Shown in pieces: positions 1 to 13,460 of a DNA stretch of 64,000 nt; the stretch's first letter is position 1; every line of letters starts with the position of its first letter. The notes under the pieces were generated by a model. That model searched no databases. It saw only the letters and a list, made by a program, of their open reading frames with translations, and had not been told where the DNA came from. A program made the translations under genes and the position numbers. Source of the DNA: Agroathelia rolfsii (lineage: Eukaryota > Basidiomycota > Agaricomycetes > Amylocorticiales > Amylocorticiaceae); the NCBI GenBank assembly GCA_018343915.1, contig JABRWF010000003.1, positions 2,790,001 to 2,854,000 on the forward strand. Direction: 5' to 3'.

Positions 1-823
1 GGCATTCCAGCTCTTGGCAATCTTCTTGAAGCCAGTTCCGGGTAGCCAGTCGGGCAGTTGAGCCATCGATGGCACCATATCGACTAGCCATGCACCCGGG
101 CTCGTCGACAGCGAAAACTGCTCGACGGCCCGGTCGGCCAACTCGACGAACGGATCATTTTGCTCACGAACGGTATATCCGTGTGATATCTTAAGGATAA
201 TAGCACCAGCAGTGCTAAATGTCAATGAATACAAAGGTTGAGGTTAAACCATGACAGATTGATTAGATATATCAATAGCAAGAGCAAAAAGCTAAAGCTT
301 ACTGTCGCACATGCGACTGCAAATCGCCAGGCTTAGCCAGCACACGACGGAGGAACTTGTGTGTCTCCTCCTCCTCCGCGGGCAGGAATTGCTGCATGCT
401 GACTCCCGTGCCGATCAACTTGTGGAAGAGGCGGCGGTATTGCCTGTGACGCTCGCCCTGTGGGGTAAGTACAAGCGTGTTCTTCCAGCCGACAAGTTCG
501 CCACCCATGGGCAGCGTCGGGCGATTTGAGTAGATGGCGCCCTTCTCCTCGAGCATCTCGGCGGCGATATGGGGTGAGTTGAGGACGACCATGCGCTGGC
601 CCATAACATCGACGGACATGATGTCACCATATTCTTTCCCCCACTTGGCAAAGGTCTCCCACTCGCGGGTAGATGGGAAGTCGAGTGCGTTACCGAGCAG
701 AGGCAAGCCCTTGGGTCCAGGTGGGTAGGGCGCAGGTGGTGCAGGCTTCTCAAAGTATTTCTTGAACAAGTAGAGACCGATGGCGGCCGAGACAAAGTCA
801 AGCAGAAGAAGTGTAGAAGGCAT
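1..823 (-). CDS. Cytochrome P450, N-terminal half (partial at window edge)
   Basis: Microsomal haem monooxygenase, N-terminal part only. Exons are 303-823 and <1-214, joined by an 88-bp GT-AG intron (215-302); the frame carries through the junction, giving an H-T-A-G-A reading. I chose the ATG at 823 because it directly precedes a hydrophobic anchor (about residues 3-20). A more upstream in-frame start would add a non-hydrophobic leader. After the anchor come the proline-rich hinge PPGPKGLPLLGN and the family-typical segments KYGDIMSVDVMGQRMVVLNSP and YSNRPTLPMGGELVGW. This resembles fungal CYP620/OrdA (O-methylsterigmatocystin oxidoreductase-like) proteins. About 245 residues are visible. 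The oxygen-binding helix I, ExxR and the haem cysteine lie beyond the left edge. Substrate unknown; such P450s are numerous in basidiomycetes. Confidence 0.9.
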
Positions 824-3800
824 GATGAGAAAACGTGAAGAGGAGGAGATGGGGGAGGAGGGGAGGTAAAAGTTGTACGGAGGAACTAAAAGCAAGGAAG
901 CGGTATAAAAAGCGAGGAGAGAGATAAAAGGGACCGCACAGAGGTAAGGAGAGACTTTGGTGAACGAGCAGGGACTATTTGACCGGAGGGAGGAAAGATG
1001 GTTTGAAATGGGTTAGAAGCCATTTCTGATCAGAGCCTAAAGTAGATGTTCGGTTAACCGCGGCCAGAGCACGAAAGGGCACGAAGCAACGGACCCAGAA
1101 GCGGTAAAGAAGCTATTCTGCCCCATGTCCTCCCCGTCCGTCGTATCCCACGCCGCCTGCTGATGCATGAGACGACGAACCGAACATATTTGTCCCTGGA
1201 GAGCTCATTTCCGATGTGTTGCAACCTCATTACAGGGTTACTTACTTTCCTCTCGCTTTCGTTCTCGACACCCAAAAAACCAGTGCACCCCGCGCCATAC
1301 CGTCCTCGTCGGGGCCTAGCTACGAGCCATCTGAACGATAGACGTGCCCACTTGGCAGGGTCATTTCCGACGTTTGGCTCATTTGGCGCGCTCTGTCACT
1401 CGGCGATTGAACGTCATCTCATCCAAGGACATGAACGCTAACAGGATAAGCGGTCCGTTCACCTGATATCCATCATCGGCCTCTTTCTTTCCTCTCTCTC
1501 TCTCTCTCTGGTTGCTTCTTCTTCTCAGTCTTCGCCTTCTATTTTTTCCTTCTTGTCCTTTCCATCGGCCGGTTGGTTCCGTATGGCAACAACCAGCGCT
1601 TCTTCTTTCTTGCATAAGCCCACTCCTCTCATATCCTTATATTCTCATAATCCAATTACCGACCTTTCTTTAGGCGAAGTGGGGGGTTGTTTCATCCCTC
1701 CCCTAGGTGTGCTAATCTAGAGCCCAAGAGTGTACTCAGAGTTGAGAGTATAAGATAAAGATCCGTTCCCGTGCTGTCTCGGATTCGTCTCGCGGCTGCC
1801 TCGATTTCTCAATGTGCTGCTCCTGAAGCTGCGCTCTTTTCTTTTGCCGCTGCCGCCGCATTGCACCATGACGCTACGATTTAAGACAAATTGGATTCAA
1901 AAATATGGACTAGTGGGACTCGGCTCTGGCTAGCGCTTGCTACACTGGGCAGAAAACAGCGAAAGAATCGCTATCACGCTAGGCACTTTCCAAATGCAAA
2001 TGTCATGCGAATAACATAATTTGATCGTCCTTGTAAGGTTTTGTGGCAATGTGCGCCAGCCACATACCCGTGTCTAACCACAAGCAGCCACTCATATTGT
2101 AAGCAGAAATGACTGAATATATGGTGGCGCGGCGCCGAGATACAGACATATGGTCCATAGTAGGATATTTAGCTGGAAAAAATGGTGTACCTGACACTTT
2201 TGATGACGATGATGATCGATGCCAAAGATGGTGAAAGGGGGGGGGGCGAATGATTGTCGACCCTTGGTAAATCTGTCAACCACATCGGACGCAAAGTTTT
2301 GACATCTACAAGCACGCTATGGACTTTGGACTGCGCTTAGTATGTGATCAACGCGATGATCCCCGAGCGCGCGAAGAAAAATATCGGCGGCATCGGCAGT
2401 TTGGATGTGCCATCATCGATCAGCTATCGTCGTATTACGCATGTATTACGGGTGTACAGTATCATTATAGCAAGGAGATCGAGAAATCTGGGGAAATTAC
2501 CTGCACATGTACTGTAGTTGCACTAAAGTAAGGTGTTCTAGGACTGGCTAGTAGCACACATCGACGTAAGAGAACACCGGAGTAAAATGAGGCTTCTAGA
2601 GCGTCATGCGCATATATGGCAGACCGAAAGTCTCGATCTACGCTCTTACCAGTGCAGGAGCTGTGGTATTCCATGCCTCATGTCAATCATGGTGCCATAA
2701 ATTCTTGTGGCTGATATGGCGGCGGACATTTCTAGCACCGGGGGTGGGGGAGGAGGGGAACCAACCATCAAAAAAAGTAAAGCCGCGGTGCCGAAGCTAC
2801 TATAGCGAACGCGCAGATATGCATTTTCGGCTTGAAGTTGGGATAGGCATGAGTACCATCATACCGATGGCCCCATGTCTTGTTGGTCCCGCTGCTATAA
2901 CAAAGCATGAAATGAAAAGGATCCGAAGGCTCAAGTGCTCGATGTGAAGAAAAAAAAAAACAAGGCGCCGTCCTTGAGCCGATGTTCCAGCTAATTATAA
3001 TACATGTGCACGCAAGCATTAGCCAAAAGCAAGAGTTACGGAACTTGTGAGTGTGTGAAAGGCAATTGCTTGTTTTCAGTGTTTCGTCGCACGCGTGCAC
3101 CGTGTTATGGGTGTAAATTTCCCAAAACACGAGAACGAAGAGGAGGAGCAAGAAAAGAAGGAAAAGAAGAAGAAAATAGAAGCCAAGACAATGGAACAGA
3201 AATGTAACGCATCAGAGAAGAACGAAAATCTAGCTATCCCGCCATGGGTCCGGTTTTTGGCGGCTGGGCAGTGCTCCGCCCCCTCCCCTCCGTCATCAGA
3301 CATTCCTTGTTCGAGAGCGCGTCCCCCTTGACCCTATTCTTGTTCCTTCAAATTCTCTGACCTGACCAGCTTACATTTCACTTCCCCTCGGAACCTCCAC
3401 CAACCCTTGTCGCTTCCTACTTCCCAGTGAAACGGCGGGTGACCGCTGCGACGGCGACGCAATGCTGGGAATGAAAGCGATCATTCTCATCTTGTCAGCG
3501 GCAAAACGCGGGGCGCGCCGCTAATATGACGCCGCTCCTCCGCCGGCTACCAGATAAAACGCCTAGGTTGTGATGGCGCAGTCACCGCCCCCCGCTTCTC
3601 TCCGATTTCCCCGCCCCCGCCCACGACTTAGCGCGGATCATGTGACATCACAGAAAACACCCTGATACCAGTCCGGCGACGCGGCTATAGATTATGCTAG
3701 CGCCTCATGTGTGCACTGTAGCATACCGACGTCAGGGTATGGCGCCACCGCCGCAACCTCCTACGACTAAATGTGTATGTCAAATAGTAATAATGTAGTA

Positions 3801-4818
3801 CAGCCCCCAAAAGTGTCAGTGAATGTATATATGTACATTCATGTCTATTCATCGCCATCAATCAAATCCACACTGGCATTGATTGCAATGCGCCGCACTA
3901 GGCATTTGAAATTCCTATTAGCAACCCATGAGCGACAACCCATTCCGTCCATCATGTGCGTCAACACACGCCGTTACTAACCACCATCCTCTCATAGTCA
4001 TGCACGGCGTCAATGCGAGTGAGTGTCCGCGTCTATCCACATATATAATGCAATACATGCCCATATTCATGCCACAAGCCGTACAAGGACCGTATGATGC
4101 CAAGTGTATATGTGTATATATTGATTATCTAGTAGCACCGATGATGTTACTCCATAGCCACCAACGATCCTATGCATTCAGTGTCCAGCAGGCGCGCGGT
4201 GCCGTGCCAATAAGAGCATAGTTTACTGCCAATGTGATGCAGGTTTATCGTTACCTAGGACTACTATAGCGCTCCTGTACGCTAACTCGGATGCCCCGGC
4301 GGACAGCACTAATAAATTATGAGCCAAGTTCAAGGATGGGAAGGGGTATGTAGGTGTACCCCAACGTAATTACTATTGGGAGGGACAGGCGATGGAATAC
4401 CCATATAAATGACAATAGATTGTCAGTATTGCCACTGGACATTTGTCACTCATCCAAACTTCCTGTGGGTAATCTCAATCTCAGCTTGCAATGGCTAAAA
4501 GAAGCCACCTCAACAGGCCCTAATCAGGGCGCTGTGTCAAGATATACTTCAAAAATTTAAGGTATAATCTGCCATATTCCATTACAATGCCCCCAAAACA
4601 ATACTAAACTATTTACACAAGGTGATATAGACGACTCTATTATTTATCTCCCAAGCCACGTCGCAATCAACCAAGGAGTCACTTTTGGTACATCGCTCGG
4701 TCCATCCAGCGTGTTACCTTCAAGGACCGAACAGAAAAACTATAGGCGCTGACGCCCGGCAACAAAATGCACAACGGCAATAGCCGAGGCCACCGCGGCG
4801 ATGTTATCAGCATCGCAC
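824..4818. other. 4-kb stretch with no supported gene
   Basis: Lies between the P450 start and the 3' end of the DUF6534 gene. Open frames here are short, overlap on both strands and show no domain or splice pattern I trust. A CT microsatellite lies near 1490-1510, a run of G at 2236-2245 and purine-rich DNA around 3125-3190. I saw no tRNA-like T-loop and no terminal repeats. Confidence 0.5.
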
Positions 4819-6477
4819 CTATACTGCATCGGCCTTGCCACTGTAGGGTAGCGATTCACGCTCCGACAACTATCCATGACAGAGGGCAACGATAAGAAAC
4901 AGAATTTCTGATAACAAGGTTCAAGAACAACTCACATCACCGTCGGAAACGAACTCCTTGGTAGTATCAATCTTGATGGAAATGTTGTTGTTGCGCTGAA
5001 GAAAATGATGTTAGTTACAGGTAAAGAAAGAAAGGTCGATGATCCTTACACTGGCGGTGTGGTTCATAGGACCACGCGTCGTGTTGTTCTTGGTCATGCC
5101 TTGCAGTGAAAGGGAGACCTCTTGATCATCAGCACCGCCACCACGAATCATTTGACGAGCATTTAGTGTAGCCAAAAGCGAGTTGTTGTACAGACGTCCC
5201 AATGTGAAGTAAAAGGCGATGTAAATGAATGTGTTTGGGGATGCCAGAATCTAGGACAACATGTTAAGTGATTGTAGCATGCTTGGAGTTTCTCACACAC
5301 TTACAGATATAAGCGAAGCAGTGGCACAGAGAGACGTCAAAAGACCCGTGTTAACCGTGAAGATCATCTGCAGTACAGTGTCAGACAAGCATAACACAAG
5401 GCGTGATATATGACCACTCACCAATTTGGTGATCATACTGTCAGAGCGGCTGAAGCCAGTGCGCGACTTTTGGAGGAGAGTGCAAAGCATGATGGCAATG
5501 AGGATATCGCCAACCATGGCCAAGATGTTGACCGACTCCGAGAGTGCCTTCAACTGCGTGAGTTCTGCAAAAGTTGTCATGCGCAGCCTAAAAAAACGTT
5601 AGCATCACCAGACACAAGCAACAGTGCTAATATTGCTCACGCTTTAATGGTGTATACTGTATTCATCGATTAGATTTCCAGGTCGCTCTGAGTAATAGAT
5701 AGGTACTCACCCACAACACAGCCAAACTCAGCCAGGACGAAAAGCATAACAAGGCCAGTAAAGAAGAAGTTCTTGTTGCTCACTGTTGGTTTGTTGAGAT
5801 CAGTGATCCTTCTACGTGATCCATGGTATCACTTACACTTCCAAACACGCCATGACAGGAAGGATTGGACAAGCAAAGCAGTAAAGCCCTGAATGATGGG
5901 AATGTGAGAAGTGGAGTCGCGATACAATGTCATGCATACTCACGTTGAACAGAACCTCGACAAAAAGACTCCATACAAGATTGGTCAGCATGATTGGGTT
6001 ATCGAAGTTGGTCACCAAATATGTATACGCTGCAAGGCACGAGGATTGATAGTCAGTGATGTGGTACCCAGTTCTTCAGAGACTACATTTACCGCAGTGC
6101 GTAATGAGGGCTTGATGGACAGTATCGAAGCCAAACGCAGCCGCCACCTACACAGCACAAAATACATTAATAAGATTATCACAAATGCAAAATCAAAAGG
6201 TAATAAACTCACCAAGAGCTTCAAGCTGATAGGGTCTTTGGGATACCGATTATAATAGAACCAGGTCTGGACGCACGACACTATGACATCGGAAGAAAAA
6301 CGACCGTGTTCCTCAGACACGAGTTTTCAGCACACACATGCGGCAACTTCAACATACCTCCGTAGAGCACCGCAGCCACGACCACGCCGATGAACATGGA
6401 GCCAAAACTGCGATATTCGTATGAGATGTGATTTCGTCGAACAACTCATCTCAAACTTACGTATTGTTAAGATTCAT
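4819..6477 (-). CDS. DUF6534-family multi-pass membrane protein
   Basis: Basidiomycete-specific integral membrane protein of unknown function. My model has 13 coding exons: 6461-6477, 6358-6407, 6213-6280, 6093-6147, 5944-6029, 5837-5888, 5711-5782, 5641-5656, 5422-5587, 5305-5367, 5050-5250, 4936-4995, 4819-4869. All introns are GT-AG, most 52-88 bp, and the total is 318 codons in frame. Family hallmarks are an early GxxxxGVVVAAVLYGGVSCVQTW-type segment with YYNRYPKDP, repeated hydrophobic helices (for example FFFTGLVMLFVLAEFG), and the C-terminal DUF6534 signature with the LYNNSLLATLNAR core. Exon 8 is only 16 nt and is needed to keep frame; it yields the V-Y-T-I-K stretch expected at this spot. 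The tail after residue 260 is polar. No function is known for this family; plasma-membrane or vesicular location is inference. Confidence 0.88.
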
Positions 6478-9400
6478 GGTTGGCACGTTTGAAGCGGTCC
6501 GACGAGGAGTATAGACCGGTAAAGAGGTTTGTGGAAAGGATGAAAAGGAAAGTGCGTAAGAAAGGAAAGCAAGAGGTAAGGAAGACAGTAGCAGGTGGGG
6601 GGGCGAGCTATACAGAGGCGGCAGAAGAGGAGGGGGATGAAATATAGCCTGGGACGCACGACATCCGGAGGCGGTGGGAGAGCGCAGGTTTATATGTAAG
6701 CGCAAGAAGGAATAGGAAAGGGCATTGGCCGTAAAGAAGACCTAGAAGAGTAGTCATTGGGACTTCTGTCCAATTCCACGGCGATGAAAATGCTCATTTG
6801 CTTGCTGCCAGTCCAGTTTTTGCCCTCTCTGGTCATCCACACGAATGTGCTGAGCCGAGCCGGCTCGCCATCACAGCACCCTCACGGCCGTCAGGACGAG
6901 CCTGCCGATCGTAAGCGAGCCAATTCATTTCTTGGCTTTTGGGGCGCTGCGTGCTCAGCGCTCTTCGAAGCTGTACCTGATTTGGTAATAGTCAATCTCC
7001 CTCCTGTCTCTTTTTCTTCTTCCCGCCATTTATTTCGCTTTCATGTAATGTTTTTTTTGTTTGTTTATACTTCCGGAATGTACATGATCACCTGAGGACG
7101 CATGAGCCCAGTCCCTGCATTCAGTTCACCCCCTTGTTCCCGCCCTCTGTCGATTCACCGAGCGCCGGCGACTAACTTACACCAATCAATGATTTCACCC
7201 AGCTCTTGTGTACCCATCAAAGGCACACGGCTTGTCCCTACAACAGCGCAAATTGACCAGAGGCGTAAGCATCAGTAGCAACACCCTGGTAGCCAAGGGA
7301 AAGAAAAATCGCGCAGATTTTGTTGACAAATTTGTGCATGCGCTTAGGGAGGATAAGAAGCATTGCTCAATCGCATCAGGAATCACTGCCAGTGGAATTT
7401 TCTCTTTGGTCGTATCCGAGCCTGCGGAGTGTCATGATCACGAATTCGTGACACTGTGACAGCGGCTGTAGTGAATGATATCACTCCCATATCTCTTTCG
7501 CCTTTTCTTCCGGCTCTAAGTTTGAGCCTATTACAGCTTGGAAAATGTGTTCAGAGACAACGGTAGTCTGGGGGCTCGCGAGTATTCTTTATCCACTGTG
7601 AAGAACTAGAACTGTCTTTCTCTCTATGGAACTTGGAACACAAGAAGATCATGAACTGTTTTGTTCATTTGCAACGTATCCATGTAAGAGAAAATAAAGG
7701 CTAGTTATCGCTTCTCACAAGAAACAACGCAGATTGATGCGGCCTTCGCTTTCTTTCTCTTCGACAAAATCGGACAGGTGTGCTACTCTGGTGATGGATA
7801 CGTCGAAGGGGGCATAAGATTGCCGTACGCCTCTGTCGAAGTTGAATAAGACGATCGTCTTTCATGAATCTTTTCAAGGCACTCGGCGCCAAGTTCCCTT
7901 TCCTCCGTCAACTGAATCGATTTACTTTCGCTGCTGCTGGTCACATTACACAAGATCTCTAGCTTATGAATTCCCTTCCACATTACCATCCGTTTAGCTT
8001 GATGGAAAAAAAAAAAAAAACATGCATGACAGCTTTCTCTTTCGGCTGATAGGCGAATCATCTATCTCCTTACAACACCCAAGCTACTCTGAGCATGCTA
8101 GTACACCATCAATTATCATTAACCACACTAATCAGTCGAAGCAAGACTACATGGCTTCACAGGTTGTATCGGTGTATTCGTGATGCAGCAGCCCAAAGAA
8201 TTTAGATGGTATCCACCCTTGACTATGCACTGCATGTTCCTCTAAATTTACGTACTCGACACCCGATAACCCACGGTACTGTTACAGTACCACCAAAAAA
8301 AGCTCGAGTAAAAAAAAAATACCAGCCTGACACACGCGTCATGTCGTATGCTTCGCTCTCACACACGGGTTCTTACCGAAGCTGTGGCTTAGGCTCGCAA
8401 AGCAGCCAATTTCTAGAAAACCACTATGCGGGGCTCGGGCGGTTGGTCTGGGCAGCATGGCATGACATAGCATGACAGCGACAATCCCAATGTGTTTGAC
8501 TTTTCTTTTCAACACATTTGCTTTCCCTTCCTTGAGCAGCGGGAAAGAGCGAGCAAATCAAATGGGTAGGTAAGAAGAAAAAAAAAAAAACAATTCAGGC
8601 ATACGACAAAAAACCTTATGCAGATTCTTTTTCCCCCTTCTCTTCGCGAGGCTCGCTTGCATCCTCTCTCCAGACCTCGATGATGGTGATGATGTGATGC
8701 TCCACCGAAGCGCATACACTCGCGTATACCCCACACGGACGCAACGCGCCAATTCTTGGCAAAATATTGGTTGTGATTGGCAGAGGATACTTTGGCGTGC
8801 GCCTTCTTTTTTTTTTTTTTTCTTGTTCGCAAAAAGCGTGTCTCTGGCGTTCTTCATCAGAAGGAGGACACAAAGAAGAGGAGTAGGTAGGGAAAAAAAG
8901 CTTATCCAATAGCCAATAGAGGGCCTCAAGATGAAGCTTGTTGAGTGCTATGAAAGAAGGTATGTAAGAATATATGTTGAACTTGAAGGAGAAGCGGACC
9001 ATGGAAAACACGAGGCGGAAAAAGACTCTAAAAAGCTTGTCAGTAACGCTAGTGTCAATCATGGAATTGTCAAAAAAGTGTGTTGAATGGATTGCTTCAG
9101 AGCCTTCGATGCGAATATGGATTTGGGAATTATTCAAATATTATTCAATCTCTTAGTTCACAGGCCTCGTGCTTCGCGTAGTTTTCATGATTCCCTGCGA
9201 GTATAATATCTAAAATCACGATCATGCTTTACTTGAACACATCATCTAGTACAGTGTAGTGTAGGGCACAGTCTTTGATACGTCATCCATACAAATACCA
9301 CGTTATGCCCAAGGGACCGAGAGTACCAGTGAAGAAAAGAAGTTACTGGGATCCTAGGCGGCGTCTAGCTTAGTGTGTATTCCCAGTTCCCAGATTCAAG

Positions 9401-12400
9401 CGAACCGCGAAATAGCGATGGACACCGGATAAGGCTGCATTCAAGTCAAGCGCACCGCTGACACGAACTGCGGGGTGCTTGTTCGCTGGAATGGCATGAT
9501 ATGACACTAATTTGCCTCTTTTGGCTGAGCTTTTGATATCTCATCGGGGTTAGACCGACCCATCCGGTAACTTGGTCGTTTGCCTCCCAGTGTATACGCA
9601 CACAAATGCCTCCACAAGTTAACTCCGAACGGTACAGGCGGCGCCCTCTCTCCCATGCCAACGAACGAACGAATTCTTTCGTTCTTTGCCGTTGACCATT
9701 ACCTTTCAGGTGATTTATTGGATGATGTTGTACCTGAAGGGAAGAGATATATTTGGTTGAACCTTGCAGTAGGCTAGCTCGCATAGCTCCACATCGTCTG
9801 TTTGGAAAACGTGATGATAGACGCAGAAGCGGAGACTCGGGAATAAAGTAGAGTGAGGGAATACGAAGAATTAAATAAAAACCTATCCTAGATGGTCTTG
9901 ATGGAGAAGAGAGAGTTCGGACTCGGAGAACCTTGCGAACGCCAGTGGTAGAATCGATTTGCCACATGAAGTTCTCCAAGTCCGAGTTCTGAGCGGCCTA
10001 AACATGGGCATCTTGCCGTCTTTTCCGCTCCCGGCATGAGTTCACCTACGGCAATGCTCGTCTCTCATTGGATGCGAATGTGCTCGAGAGGAACATGAAG
10101 AACTTGAATATTACTATTTGCAGCTTCTAGGTGGCAAGTATACATGTATAGTCCAAGACAAGTGCATCCGCGGAATCCCCACGCGTCGATTCCACTACGC
10201 TATTTCATCCACTCAAGATGAACTCAGGACAGGCAGCGGTTTGATTCATCTGAATGAATGCATGTTTAGGCACCAGTGTGGAGGCTAGAGGCTAGAATTG
10301 ATATCACAATTGCTTTATTATTCATTTCTCTCTTCTACATACTCTTTTCTCAACAGCTAGAATCAATTCCATGTTGCTAGTCCAGAAATGAAGGAAGATA
10401 GGACTGAATGAAAAAAATTAGAGTGTACATACAGGGTCGAGGTTCTTCAAGTGAGGTCATGCCAGTGATTTTCTCGCTCTCATCTTTTCTTTTCTTTTTT
10501 TCTTTCTTTTCAGCAGTCTCAGTGACTACATTCGCGCATGTGCATAGACCAAACACTGAGCCTACTGAGCCCTTGTATCGGGTTCATACTAGCTTGAACT
10601 TGCTTGATCGCTCGTAGTGGTCTGTCGTTCTACGATTACACCGCGGATCCGCTTGGGCTTTCTAGATCTTGCAAAAAAAAAAAAAATCGCCGGGGAGCCT
10701 GAGGGAGCTTTAAAATACCGAGTCTAGGAGCGTAGTCTGGCAGAGATCCAGGGTCGTAGCTTTTTCGTGCCACGAGTTTTTTTTTGCCTGCAGGCTGGAG
10801 CAGTCGCTAGGCGGCGTTGCAAGCTAGCATACACTCACGGATGTTCCTCAGAATCTACTCTTCTTACTTGGGTACTCATGCACACCCCAATGATTGAGCT
10901 GATCTGACAAAAGCCATCTCAGTATTGTAGGTGTACACAATATGTACGAATCAAGATTATATTTGCGTTTTGTTGGAGAGACTTCCATGTCGGTCTTTTA
11001 TTATGATTAGCAAGCCGCCTATAATCTAGACACTATAATGAAATAGTCTTATTTTAGATGTGTATCGGTGATGCATTGACAAACTAGGCAGACAAGGATA
11101 TCCAGAAAAGGCTATATTAGTCTGAAAAAAGGCATAATATTTGCTGCCCACGCGCCCCAGTTGCCTTCCATCAGGAACGTCACCTGTATTCGTCTTCGTG
11201 AATACTAGTAAAGTTTACTTGTTTATGGTGGGTACTAAGTGTATAATTGATGTCCCTTATACAGGTTCATTAGCTGCAGATGGGGTCTTGATTTATTGAA
11301 AGTCATGACACTTAATGCTAAGATGGAAGAGAACACGACAGAACTTTCAAGTCAATACATCGTTAGGCTCACTGGGATAACTAAACCATGAGATATATGG
11401 ATGATACGATGAACGAGAACGAGGTGAGTACCTGTCAAGCTATGCGTAGATTCTTGTGTCGACTTTTAGAAACTGAAATGTCATCTAGCAGCTCAAATAA
11501 CTTGAGTAGTTCTGGCGATTGATCAGCGTGCCTCCGACTAGGCTCAGTCTTACTGGAAGCTATTAATGCAAGCATCCAGAAAAGCATCGTGGAAGTACTG
11601 CTTTTGATTCAGGGTTACCATAATGGAGTACACGAGAACAGGCGCTGAAAGTTGAAAGGTTGTTAGAAAAGGATTTGACATGCGTATACGCATGATTCCT
11701 ACAGTGTTAGACAAACCACGGCTGTACGCGGCGACCACACACTCTGGCCTGCGTTTATCGTCCAACGTCCACCGGGCGCTCCAATTGTCAAGGTTCAGCC
11801 AATACCATAAGGTCTTGCCTTTCTGATCTGCTCGTATTCAACGCCTCGGTGTGCAAACCCGCGTAAGTCCATGCTGATATGATCTCCCAGGTCGGGACAA
11901 GAGGACCAGACCCCAATATAGGCCTCAATTTCGGGCCTCGGAGAGCTACTATAGGCGGCTGATATCATACTCAGGGTAAGGTAGGGAGTAATGGGGTAGG
12001 TAGCTTGATGCGTTGATGCCGCTGTGTTTTCGGGGAAATAGAATACCGTGTTCTGATTGATACGCGCTGATAATGATATCAACAAGGACAAGATTATAGG
12101 GTCAGGGTCCTCAGGAATAAGATAACCAGGAATCGTGCTTTGACCCGAATGTCAATAGAAAATCGAATTAATTCATATATATCGTTGATTGTGCTGAGCT
12201 ATGGACCTTGTTGTGTGAACTTCACATGAAAAGTGCTCTTGAAGCGGGCCCGAGAGGATGCTTTGATGTGAATATGTTAGTCATGTGTGCACACTATTTG
12301 ATGCAGAGAGAAAACCGAGGCTTGGCAGTGGAAGAAGTGCGTCAGTACCGTTAATACTTCACCCTGAGCGCGCATACCCCGCAAAAGCAAAGCAGGGAAA

Positions 12401-12824
12401 TGCCGGCATCTTGGGGCGTGGTTGCGAATGTGAAGAGCAAAGAATCTCAGGAATTGATGACACCATTTGATCATGAGCCAAATGCAACCGTACGTGCCAA
12501 ATATCATTCTCAAAAGCACATCAGGGATGTGATGAACCACAGATATGAAATTGATTAGAGCCGTTGCTGCCCAGTTCTTGAAAGGCAAAGACCCCAGCAT
12601 GTGTTGTCACAAGCCATTCCTCAAATTGAGAGTATCAGAAGGAAACCAGACTTGCTGGTCACTATCGTAAAAGCATAGTTTTTCATTGAAGTCAGGTACT
12701 TCGAATTTGATTCCATATCTAGTACGAGATGATGATCATGATTAAAAGGCAGCCGAAGTTACATCATGATTTTCAAGTCTTCCAAAGGGATAACATCACT
12801 GATCAGGAGAGGTAGACTCATCAT

Positions 12825-12860
<36 letters not shown>

Positions 12861-13460
12861 CCATTCAACCGGTAATAAAGGAAAAAAAAGGTATTGTTGC
12901 ATGCACTTGACATGGTCGACATGGCCGAGTTGAATGAAGTAGCTAATACTTTTGACCGCAAACACAAAACGGAAAAATTACGTAATGATTAGCACCTGCA
13001 AGCCAAGTAAGTCGGTTTTGCTTATAACGTCTATTATCAATGAACTGCGGCGCACAGTGCTCAGTCATTACACCTCTACTAATAAGGTCCTCTATCTTCT
13101 GCTTCATGCTAATATGTATCTAGTCAGACCAAACATTGCTTCGTTTCTAAATGCTCTGCTCATTAATCGCATTAGCAGTCTTCCCAATCTACCGATATTA
13201 CTCAGGTTGGAAGCTCACAGTCTCGTGCTTTTGGTGAAAATCAACACATCTACATCAACCATGATCTGTGTATAAAGGAAGAAATTTACGCATCAAAACT
13301 CAAGAGTGTGCGGCTGATTCTTGCCTACCTTGGTTGTACTTCACTTTCGTGTTCTGTCTTTTCTTCCCTTCCCAGGACGGCGTCCAGTTTGTGTGCAGGG
13401 CACTTTTCTTTTCGTTTCAACTTGTTTTTCTAAAAAATCACTACCTTTTGATTTTGTCTA
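6478..13460. other. 7-kb gene-free stretch
   Basis: No gene I can support. Frames on the minus strand at 9446-9979, 11550-12091 and 12277-12600 are open for 300-530 bp but show no recognisable domain, hydrophobic pattern or conserved splice phase. A T homopolymer of about 35 bases lies at 12826-12860 and short A/T runs occur at 8006-8020, 8576-8590, 8807-8821 and 10673-10686. The base composition is AT-richer than in the right half of the window. Confidence 0.45.
12826..12860. repeat. Poly-T tract (about 35 T)
   Basis: Uninterrupted thymidine homopolymer. It could be a poly-A tail of an old retroposed sequence on the minus strand, but I found no matching target duplication or gene body next to it. 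Confidence 0.8.

Noticed and set aside
9446..9979. 177-codon open frame on the minus strand
   Set aside because: No domain, no hydrophobic pattern, no splice partners; composition looks random. Not supported without expression data.
11550..12091. Two neighbouring open frames on the minus strand that might be one spliced gene
   Set aside because: Their frames can be joined only with doubtful splice sites and the translation matches no family I know.
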